A stretch of 64,000 nucleotides of DNA from assembly GCF_026967795.1 (NCBI RefSeq), contig NZ_JAPVBH010000008.1, positions 62,001 through 126,000 of the forward strand. The letters run 5' to 3'. Source of the stretch: Modestobacter sp. VKM Ac-2986. Lineage in GTDB: Bacteria > Actinomycetota > Actinomycetes > Mycobacteriales > Geodermatophilaceae. The notes below the pieces were generated by a model. The model made no database searches and was not told where the DNA came from. It worked only from the letters and a program-made list of their open reading frames with translations. The position numbers and the translations under genes are program-made. Positions 33,296 to 40,084 of this stretch are shown here, piece after piece (position 1 is the stretch's first letter; each line of letters opens with the position of its first letter).

Positions 33296-34177
33296 ATGGC
33301 GTGGTTGGGTGACGGCGTGCTGCGCATCGGCTCCCTCGACGTCCCCGACGGCGGGCTGGTCGTGATGGCCATCGTCAACCGCACCCCCGACTCCTTCTAC
33401 GACCGCGGCGCCACCTTCGGCCTGGACGCCGCGCTGGCCCGGGTCGACCAGGTGGTGGCCGAGGGCGCGGACATGGTCGACGTCGGCGGGGTCAAGGCCG
33501 CACCCGGTGCGGAGGTCGACCCGGCCGAGGAGATCCGCCGCACCGTCGACCTGGTCGCGCGGATCCGCGCTGCACACCCCGCGCTGCCGATCTCGATCGA
33601 CACCTACCGGGCCGAGGTGGCCCGCGAGGCGCTGGCCGCCGGCGCCGACGTGGTCAACGACGCCTGGGGCGGGGTCGACCCGAAGCTGGCGGTGGTCGCC
33701 GCAGCGGCCGGCGCCGGGATCGTCTGCACCCACGCCGGCGGCCTGCCGCCGCGCACCCGGCCGCACCGGGTCACCTACGACGACGTGGTGGCCGACGTCG
33801 TGCGCCGGACGACGGCCCTGGCCGAGGCCGCCGTGGCCGCCGGGGTCGACCCGGAGCGGGTGCTCGTCGACCCCGGGCACGACTTCGGCAAGAACACCCG
33901 GCACTCGCTGGAGGCCACCCGCCGGCTCGACGAGCTGGTCGCGACCGGCTGGCCGGTGCTGGTGGCGCTGTCGAACAAGGACTTCGTCGGGGAGACCCTC
34001 GACGTCCCGGTGGAGGGCCGGCTGACCGGCACGCTGGCCGCGACGGCGGTCAGCGCCTGGCTGGGTGCCCGGGTGTTCCGGGCGCACGACGTGGCCGCCA
34101 CGCGGCAGACGCTGGACATGGTCGCCTCGATCCGCGGCGACCGGCCGCCGACGCGCACCACCCGCGGCCTCGCCTGA
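33296..34177 (+). CDS. Dihydropteroate synthase-like protein, FolP2 type
   Basis: A 293-aa TIM-barrel protein. VMAIVNRTPDSFYDRG is the pterin-binding first loop, ISIDTYRAEVA the second Asp motif, VNDAWGG the third, and LVDPGHDFGKN the phosphate region. However, the normal DxGGESTRPG signature reads DVGGVKAAPG, as in the actinobacterial FolP2 group (Rv1207 of M. tuberculosis), reported to lack DHPS activity. The sulfonamide/pABA-binding loop therefore differs. The ATG at 33296 is close to the divergent DinB-like gene. No other folate genes are near, supporting a different function from FolP1. Confidence 0.85.
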   Translation: MAWLGDGVLRIGSLDVPDGGLVVMAIVNRTPDSFYDRGATFGLDAALARVDQVVAEGADMVDVGGVKAAPGAEVDPAEEIRRTVDLVARIRAAHPALPISIDTYRAEVAREALAAGADVVNDAWGGVDPKLAVVAAAAGAGIVCTHAGGLPPRTRPHRVTYDDVVADVVRRTTALAEAAVAAGVDPERVLVDPGHDFGKNTRHSLEATRRLDELVATGWPVLVALSNKDFVGETLDVPVEGRLTGTLAATAVSAWLGARVFRAHDVAATRQTLDMVASIRGDRPPTRTTRGLA

Positions 34178-34228
34178 CCCGCCCCAGGACGGGGTGCCAG
34201 GATCCGGAGGACGCCGGGGAGGTGGGGC

Positions 34229-35188
34229 ATGGTCGGGCTGGACGCCCGCGTGCAGGTGTTCGGCCGGCTGATGCGGGCCGCCTCGCGCACCGGGGTGCCG
34301 CAGGGGTGGCTGGCCGCCCTCGGCGGCAACCCCCTCCGGCGCGGCCCGGTCACCGACGGTCTCCTCGGCCCGACGCGCCCCCTCACCGTGACCGACGGGA
34401 CGGTGGCCGGGCAGGTCGGCCCGCTCGCGGCGCGCACCTACCGGCCCGCCGACGCCACCGGCCCGCTGCCGCTGGTGCTGGCCTTCCACGGCGGCGGCTG
34501 GGTCCTCGGCTCGCTGGACGCCATGGACCGGCTGTGCCGCACCGTCGCCGCCGGGGTCGGCGCCGTCGTCGTCTCGGTCGACTACCGGCTGGCACCGGCA
34601 CACCCCTGGCCGGCCGCCGCCGAGGACTGCCTCGCCGCCACCGCCGACGTCGCGGCACGGGCCGAGGAGCTCGGTGGCGACGCGACCCGGCTGGCAGTCC
34701 TCGGCGACAGCGCCGGCGGCAACCTGGCCGCCGTGGTCAGCCTCATGGCCCGGGACCGCGGCGGCCCGCCGATCGCCGTCCAGGCGCTGCTCTACCCGGC
34801 GACGGACCTGACGATGTCGAGCCCGTCGATGCAGGAGAACGCCGACGCGCCGGTCCTGACCCGGGCCACGATGCTCGACTTCGCGGCCCGGTACCTGGCC
34901 GGGGCCGACCCGGTCGAGCCCTACGCCTCCCCGCTGCTGACGCCCGACCACACCGGGCTGCCGCCGGCGCTGGTCCAGGTCGCCGAGCACGACCCGCTGC
35001 GGGACGACGGCGTGCGCTACGCCGCCGTGCTCCGGGCGGCCGGCGTCCCCGTGCGGCTCACCGAGTACGTCGGCATGCCGCACGGCTACCTCGACCACCC
35101 CTGGCTGTGCCGGTCGGCGCCCCAGGCGGCCGCCGAGCTGGTCGGCGAACTGCGCACCGCCCTGGGGGCCCGGGCCGCCCCGTCCTAG
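34229..35188 (+). CDS. Alpha/beta hydrolase, hormone-sensitive lipase family
   Basis: A 319-aa hydrolase. HGGGWVLGS near residue 87 is the oxyanion-hole motif, GDSAGGN near 162 the nucleophile elbow, EHDPLRDDG the acid and MPHGYLDH the His. The arrangement is the HSL (family IV) esterase/lipase. It cleaves carboxylic esters; substrate unknown. GGGGAGG lies seven bases before the ATG, a strong SD. Only nine bases separate its stop from the next ATG, so it is probably co-transcribed with the quinone oxidoreductase. Confidence 0.88.
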   Translation: MVGLDARVQVFGRLMRAASRTGVPQGWLAALGGNPLRRGPVTDGLLGPTRPLTVTDGTVAGQVGPLAARTYRPADATGPLPLVLAFHGGGWVLGSLDAMDRLCRTVAAGVGAVVVSVDYRLAPAHPWPAAAEDCLAATADVAARAEELGGDATRLAVLGDSAGGNLAAVVSLMARDRGGPPIAVQALLYPATDLTMSSPSMQENADAPVLTRATMLDFAARYLAGADPVEPYASPLLTPDHTGLPPALVQVAEHDPLRDDGVRYAAVLRAAGVPVRLTEYVGMPHGYLDHPWLCRSAPQAAAELVGELRTALGARAAPS

Positions 35189-35197
35189 GGTCGGGGC

Positions 35198-36184
35198 ATG
35201 CGTGCGGTGACGATCAGCTCCCCCGGCGGCCCCGAGGTGCTCGGCTGGGGCGAGGCGCCCGACCCCGTCTGCGGGCCCGGCGAGGTGCTCGTCGACGTCA
35301 CCGCCGCCGCGGTCAACCGGGCCGACCTCATGCAGCGGCAGGGGAAGTACCCGCCGCCGCCGGGGGCCTCGGAGGTGCTCGGCCTGGAGTGCAGCGGCGT
35401 GATCGGCGAGGTCGGCGCCGACGTCACCGGCTGGGCGGTCGGCGACGAGGTGTGCGCGCTGCTGTCCGGCGGCGGGTACGCCGAGCGGGTCGCCGTCCCG
35501 GCCGGTCAGCTGCTCCCCCGCCCGGCCGGGGTCGAGCTGGCCACCGCCGCCGCGCTGCCCGAGGTCACCTGCACCGTCTGGTCGAACGTGTTCATGCTGG
35601 CCGGGCTGCGCGCCGGTGACGTGTTCCTCGTCCACGGCGGGTCCAGCGGCATCGGCACGATGGCCGTCCAGCTCGCCGCCCGCGCCGGCGCCCGGGTCGC
35701 GGTGACCGCCGGCAGCCCGGAGAAGCTCGCCTTCTGCCGCGAGCTGGGCGCCGACATCACCGTGGCCTACCGGGACACCGACTTCGTCGAGGCGGTCCGG
35801 ACGGCGACCGGCGGGCACGGCGCGGACGTCGTCCTGGACAACATGGGCGCGGCCTACCTGGCCCGCAACGTCGACGTCCTGGCCGACGGCGGACGGCTGG
35901 TGGTGATCGGCATGCAGGGCGGCGCGCGCGCCGAGCTCGACCTGGGGAGGCTGCTGGCCAAGCGGGGCAGCGTGACGGCCACCGCGCTGCGGTCCCGCCC
36001 GGCGACCGGGCCCGGGGGCAAGGCCGAGATCGTCGCCGCGGTCCGGCGCGAGGTCTGGCCCGACGTCGAGCGCGGCGTGATCCGCCCGGTCGTCGACCGC
36101 CGGCTGCCGATGTCCCGCGCCGGCGAGGCGCACGCCCTGCTGGAGTCCAGCACCCACATCGGCAAGGTCCTGCTCGTGCCGTGA
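35198..36184 (+). CDS. NAD(P)H-quinone oxidoreductase, PIG3 type
   Basis: A 328-aa MDR-superfamily enzyme without zinc ligands. AAVNRADLMQRQGKYPPPPG is the PIG3/TIGR02824 signature; VHGGSSGIGTMAVQLA binds NADPH. It reduces quinones or small enones. It forms the first part of the quinone oxidoreductase / cysteine desulfurase-like / Bpa block known in mycobacteria (Rv3777, Rv3778c, Rv3780). The ATG at 35198 starts MRAVTISSPGGPEVL, the standard family start. Its TGA is itself part of the large palindrome that follows. Confidence 0.9.
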   Translation: MRAVTISSPGGPEVLGWGEAPDPVCGPGEVLVDVTAAAVNRADLMQRQGKYPPPPGASEVLGLECSGVIGEVGADVTGWAVGDEVCALLSGGGYAERVAVPAGQLLPRPAGVELATAAALPEVTCTVWSNVFMLAGLRAGDVFLVHGGSSGIGTMAVQLAARAGARVAVTAGSPEKLAFCRELGADITVAYRDTDFVEAVRTATGGHGADVVLDNMGAAYLARNVDVLADGGRLVVIGMQGGARAELDLGRLLAKRGSVTATALRSRPATGPGGKAEIVAAVRREVWPDVERGVIRPVVDRRLPMSRAGEAHALLESSTHIGKVLLVP

Positions 36185-36230
36185 GCGGAGTGGATCCGTG
36201 CAGGTGACCTGCACGGATCCACTCCGCTCA
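36182..36230. terminator. Stop-to-stop palindrome, 23-bp perfect stem
   Basis: Arms 36182-36204 and 36208-36230 pair exactly around a three-base loop TGA. The outer three bases are the TGA stop of the quinone oxidoreductase on one strand and the TGA stop of the cysteine desulfurase-like gene on the other. It is an economical bidirectional terminator and contains two copies of the 16-mer at 31642. Confidence 0.8.
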
Positions 36231-37445
36231 GCGCAGCGAGGCGACGCAGTCGAGCAGGTGCTCGACCTCCTCGACGGTGTTGTAGTGCATCAGGCCCAGC
36301 CGCACGGCCCCGCCGGACTCGTTGACCCCGATGGCGTCGAAGAGCTCGCGGCAGTAGAAGTCGCCGTCCCAGGCGCAGACGCCGCGGCGGGCCAGCTCCC
36401 GGGCCACCGCCCGCGGGCGCAGCCGGGACACGGTGAACGACAGGGTCGGCGTGGTGTACCGGGGCTCGCCGAGCACCTGCACGTGCCCCATCGACCGCAG
36501 CCCGCGGTCCAGCCGGGCGAACAGCGCGCTCTCGTACAGGCTCACCGCGGTCATCGAGGTGGCCAGCCGCTCGCGCCGGGTGCCCTCGGTCTCCGGGCAC
36601 AGGCCGGCCAGGTGGTCGACGGAGGCCGCGACGCCGGCGTAGAGCTCGTAGGGCGGGGCGCCGAGCTCGAACCGGTCGGGCACCCGGTCGGGCGCGGGCA
36701 CGAGCTTGTCCGGGTGCAGCTCCTCGAGCAGGCCGGGGTGGGCCACCACCGCGCCCACGTGCGGGCCGCCCCACTTGTAGGCCGACAGCGCCAGGAAGTC
36801 CGCGCCCAGGACGCCGGCGTCCAGCAGCGCGTGCGGGGCGGCGTGCGCCCCGTCGATGAACACCAGGGCCCCGACCCGGTGGGCGCGCAACGCGATCGCG
36901 GCGACGTCCGGGCAGGTGCCGATCGCGTTGCTGGCCGCGGTGACGGCGACCAGCCGGGTGCGGCTGGTGAGCAGCTCGTCGTACTGCCAGTCCGGCAGCT
37001 CCCCGGTCTCGATGTCGACCTCGGCCCACCGGACGACCAGGCCGAACTCGGCGGCGATCTGCAGCCAGGGCCGGACGTTGGCGTCGTGGTCGAGCCGGCT
37101 GACCACGATCTCGTCGCCGCGCCGCCAGTGCTTGGCCAGCGCCCGGGCCACCGCGTAGGTCAGCGTGGTCATGTTCGGACCCAGGACGACGCCGGCCGGC
37201 ACCCCGCCGACGAGGTCCGCGATCGCCGCGCGGGCACCGGAGACCAGCTGTTCGGCGCGCGCGGAGGGGGCGAACACCCCGCCGCGGTCGGCGATCGGCA
37301 CCCGCATGGCCTGCGAGACCGCCCGCACCACGCTCTCGGGCACCAGTGAGCCGCCGGGTCCCTCGGCGTGCACCAGACCGTCGGACAGACCCGGGAACAG
37401 CCCCCGGACCCGGGCCACGTCCAGCTGGCCCTCCCCCGACGCCAT
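36228..37445 (-). CDS. Cysteine desulfurase-like PLP protein (TIGR01976)
   Basis: A 405-aa fold-type I PLP enzyme. ALSAYKWGGPHVG carries the Schiff-base Lys; LGPNMTTLTYAVARALA, VSRLDHDANV and FIDGAHAAPHAL (cofactor Asp) are the other PLP motifs. In this cysteine desulfurase-like subgroup the mobile catalytic-Cys loop is weak or absent, so sulfur transfer is uncertain. The ATG at 37445 gives the usual length; SD is weak. It is convergent with the quinone oxidoreductase and divergent from the proteasome activator, as in mycobacteria. Confidence 0.87.
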   Translation of the reverse strand: MASGEGQLDVARVRGLFPGLSDGLVHAEGPGGSLVPESVVRAVSQAMRVPIADRGGVFAPSARAEQLVSGARAAIADLVGGVPAGVVLGPNMTTLTYAVARALAKHWRRGDEIVVSRLDHDANVRPWLQIAAEFGLVVRWAEVDIETGELPDWQYDELLTSRTRLVAVTAASNAIGTCPDVAAIALRAHRVGALVFIDGAHAAPHALLDAGVLGADFLALSAYKWGGPHVGAVVAHPGLLEELHPDKLVPAPDRVPDRFELGAPPYELYAGVAASVDHLAGLCPETEGTRRERLATSMTAVSLYESALFARLDRGLRSMGHVQVLGEPRYTTPTLSFTVSRLRPRAVARELARRGVCAWDGDFYCRELFDAIGVNESGGAVRLGLMHYNTVEEVEHLLDCVASLR

Positions 37446-37522
37446 GCCCGGGAGCGTAGTTCGACCGGGCCCCCACCGGGCACCTCGGCACGTCCGTCCG
37501 GGGCCGGGGCAGGATGGGGGGC

Positions 37523-38059
37523 ATGACAGCACCAGGCAGCGGTGACCCCCGGGCGCAGCAGGTCCTCGTCGTGGGACCGGACGGCCAGCCGGTCGGGGCG
37601 GCACCCGCCCCCTACGACGACGGCGACGGCGACGCCATGGGCGGCATCGGTGACCTGGTCGAGCAGCCGGCCAAGGTCATGCGGATCGGCACGATGATCA
37701 AGCAGCTGCTGGAGGAGGTCCGCGCCGCTCCCCTGGACGACGCCAGCCGCAACCGGCTGCGCGACATCCACGCCTCCTCCATCCGCGAGCTCGAGCAGGG
37801 CCTGGCCCCCGAGCTGCGCGAGGAGCTGGAGCGCATCGCGCTGCCGTTCAACGAGGACGAGACGCCCTCGGACGCCGAGCTGCGGATCGCCCAGGCCCAG
37901 CTGGTCGGCTGGCTGGAAGGGGTCTTCCACGGCATCCAGACCGCGCTGTTCGCCCAGCAGATGGCCGCCCGGGCCCAGCTGGAGGAGATGCGCCGCAAGG
38001 CCCTGCCCCCGGGCTCCACCAGCCCGGACACCCGCCCCGGCGGCGGCCAGTACCTCTAG
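37523..38059 (+). CDS. bpa: Bacterial proteasome activator Bpa (PafE)
   Basis: A 178-aa protein ending GQYL at 175-178, the C-terminal motif that docks into the 20S core and opens its gate. The middle (QPAKVMRIGTMIKQLLEEV, RDIHASSIRELEQGL, QAQLVGWLEGVFHGI) forms the helical ring-forming domain. Length equals that of mycobacterial Bpa (Rv3780, 178 aa). It gives ATP-independent, pupylation-independent degradation of unfolded proteins. The ATG at 37523 is favoured over 37514 because GGGGGG then sits in SD position. The divergent cysteine desulfurase-like gene supports the assignment by synteny. Confidence 0.93.
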   Translation: MTAPGSGDPRAQQVLVVGPDGQPVGAAPAPYDDGDGDAMGGIGDLVEQPAKVMRIGTMIKQLLEEVRAAPLDDASRNRLRDIHASSIRELEQGLAPELREELERIALPFNEDETPSDAELRIAQAQLVGWLEGVFHGIQTALFAQQMAARAQLEEMRRKALPPGSTSPDTRPGGGQYL

Positions 38060-38073
38060 GAGGACCCCTTCCC

Positions 38074-38099
38074 CCCGCCCCTCGCACGCTCGGGGCGGG
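38074..38099 (+). terminator. Terminator with CTCGCACGCTCG loop
   Basis: CCCGCCCC (38074-38081) pairs with GGGGCGGG (38092-38099) around TCGCACGCTC. The flanks AGGACCCC and GGGCCCCTGACGGGGGCC resemble those at 49304 and 60798. It follows the bpa stop by 14 bases. Confidence 0.7.
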
Positions 38100-38225
38100 C
38101 CCCTGACGGGGGCCTTGCACCCGATCGGGTGGTCCGGCGGGTCCTGCGTTGCCGTCGACCCTGCCGGTCGTCACCGTCGGTCACCGGAGGCCGGAGTCAC
38201 CGGCCCCGTCCACGGGAGGACCAGC

Positions 38226-38504
38226 ATGACCGCAGCACACCGGCCCGACACCACCGGCACGGCCACCGGCTCCAACGGCCAGGCCGTCGCCGGGTTCGTC
38301 ACCGGCCTGCTCAGCCCGATCTCGGCGCTCTTCGTCCCGATCCTCGGCATCGTCCTGGGCGTCGTCGGCATCGTGCTCGGCCTGCGCGCCCGCAAGCAGC
38401 CGGGTTCGACCGGGCTGGCCACCGCCGGCGTCGTGCTCGGCGCCGTCGGCATCGTCCTGGCGATCGTGCTGGTCGTCGCCGCCGTGGCGATCGTCACCAG
38501 CTGA
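38226..38504 (+). CDS. DUF4190 membrane protein
   Basis: A 92-aa protein: a short Thr/Gly-rich N terminus, then two hydrophobic segments. The first (about 30-53, ISALFVPILGIVLGVVGIVL) ends in GLRARKQPGSTGLATAG, the DUF4190 signature; the second runs GVVLGAVGIVLAIVLVVAAVAI. Function unknown; small actinobacterial membrane proteins of this kind often carry it. GGGAGGACC ends a few bases before the ATG, a strong SD. It stands alone between bpa and the CheW gene. Confidence 0.83.
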   Translation: MTAAHRPDTTGTATGSNGQAVAGFVTGLLSPISALFVPILGIVLGVVGIVLGLRARKQPGSTGLATAGVVLGAVGIVLAIVLVVAAVAIVTS

Positions 38505-38543
38505 CCCCTCCCGCCGGCCGGGGCGCACCCCCGGCCGGCGGGC

Positions 38544-40079
38544 TCAGCCGGCGACCAGCTCCTCCGACCACGGCACCCGGGGCACCGGGACGGCGACCGG
38601 CCCCTGCACGGCGCGGGCCACCCGCTGCAGGTCCAGCCCGGGCAGCAGCCGTGTCTGTCCGCCGACCTGCACCAGCGGCGAGGTCTGCAGCACCCGCTCC
38701 AGCTGGTCGGTCCCGCGGTCGCGGACCTGCTCGGGGTCGGTCCAGGTCAGCGGGTCGATGCTGCGCAGCGTGTCCACGGCGAACGCGACCGACGCACCGT
38801 CGACGTCCACCAGCAGCAGACAGGTCGAGGCGGTCACCGGCGGGCTCGGGCGGCCGATGAGCGTGGCCAGGCACAGCACCGGCACCACCGCCCGCCGGTG
38901 CGTGATCAGCCCGAGCAGCCCCGGCACCGACGTCCGGGTGAGGGTCTGCGGGAACGGCAGGATCTCGCTGACCTGCTCCAGCGGCGTGGCGACGTCCAGG
39001 CCGATCGAGTACGTCAGGTACGCCGGCGCCCCGCCGGCCGCCGCGGCGGCCGCCGACAGCGTCGCCTCGTCACCGCCGTGGGTGGGCTCCAGCGCGGTGT
39101 TCACCGACGCGAAGCCCGAGAGCTGGGCGTCGGCCAGCAGCGCCGCCCCGTCCAGCACCAGGCAGTCACCGACGTCCTCGACCTGCACCATCCCGTCGAG
39201 CAGGTCCGGCCGCGGCAGCGCGAACGACGGGGTCGGCAGGACGTCGTCCGGGCCGACGTGGGCGAGCTCGAGCAGCTCGCTCAGGGCGAGCACCACGTAG
39301 CCGGTGCCCAGGTCGAGCACGAGCCCGGCGCCGGTGTCGGCGCGCGCGAGCTCCCCGAGGCCGAGCAGGACCAGCGGGTCGACGACCGGCACCTCCCGGT
39401 CGTCGTAGACCACCGTGCCCGGGCACATCCGGCTGCTCAGCACGGACGGGCGCAGGTCCGGCGTGGGGATGGTGGTGTGCACGTGCGCGGCGTCGACCGC
39501 CAGCCGGTACTCCCCGCAGCGCAGCACGGTGAGGGTGCGCCGGCCGGCCGACGGGCCGCCGTCGCGCACGGCGGTGGGGGCCCGGGTCACGTCGGTGACC
39601 GTGGGCACGCCCGGCAGCCGCAGCACCGCCGCGGCGTCCAGCACGCTGTAGGCCCGCCCGGTCTCGGGGTGCCGGAAGGTGTGCGAGAACAGCAGACCGC
39701 CGCCGTGCGCCTGCGCGGCCACCAGGATGTCGGCGGGGACCTCGCAGATGCCCTGCACCTGGTCGGCCAGCAGCCCGAGGACCCGCTCGCCCGAGGCCAC
39801 GACCACGACGACCTGGTCCGCGCGCCGCTCCTGCGAGCGGCCGGTCACCGCCTGCAGGTCGAGCACGGGCAGCACGAGCCGGCGCAGCTCGATCGCACCG
39901 AGCAGCCCCGGTGCCACCGCGGGCAGCCCGGCCAGCTCGGCCGGGCAGGGCACGACCTCCCGCAGCGCCGACAGCGGCAGGGCGACGTCGGTCCCGGCCA
40001 GCCGGAGCAGGCCGTAGACGACGTCCCCGCGCTCGCCCTCGGCGTCGGCGGACAGCAGCTCCTGCAGCGAGGTGGTCAC
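38544..40079 (-). CDS. Protein with three CheW-like domains
   Basis: A 511-aa soluble protein with three consecutive CheW folds, approximately 15-160, 180-325 and 365-500. Each begins with a strand such as VVYGLLRLAGTDVALPL, LTVLRCGEYRLAVDA or LTYSIGLDVATPLEQ and contains the V-P-V-[LVD]-D-type turn (VLPVLDLQAVTG, VPVVDPLVLL, VVPVLCLATLIG). CheW couples receptors to CheA. A triple version could crosslink an array. It starts five bases after the chemoreceptor stop, so both are one operon. No CheA or CheY is in the window, so it probably feeds a kinase elsewhere. Confidence 0.88.
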   Translation of the reverse strand: MTTSLQELLSADAEGERGDVVYGLLRLAGTDVALPLSALREVVPCPAELAGLPAVAPGLLGAIELRRLVLPVLDLQAVTGRSQERRADQVVVVVASGERVLGLLADQVQGICEVPADILVAAQAHGGGLLFSHTFRHPETGRAYSVLDAAAVLRLPGVPTVTDVTRAPTAVRDGGPSAGRRTLTVLRCGEYRLAVDAAHVHTTIPTPDLRPSVLSSRMCPGTVVYDDREVPVVDPLVLLGLGELARADTGAGLVLDLGTGYVVLALSELLELAHVGPDDVLPTPSFALPRPDLLDGMVQVEDVGDCLVLDGAALLADAQLSGFASVNTALEPTHGGDEATLSAAAAAAGGAPAYLTYSIGLDVATPLEQVSEILPFPQTLTRTSVPGLLGLITHRRAVVPVLCLATLIGRPSPPVTASTCLLLVDVDGASVAFAVDTLRSIDPLTWTDPEQVRDRGTDQLERVLQTSPLVQVGGQTRLLPGLDLQRVARAVQGPVAVPVPRVPWSEELVAG

Positions 40080-40084
40080 GACCG

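Noticed and set aside
33281-36214. 977-codon minus-strand frame across three plus-strand genes
   Set aside because: Antisense to FolP2-like, hydrolase and oxidoreductase genes that all have complete motifs.
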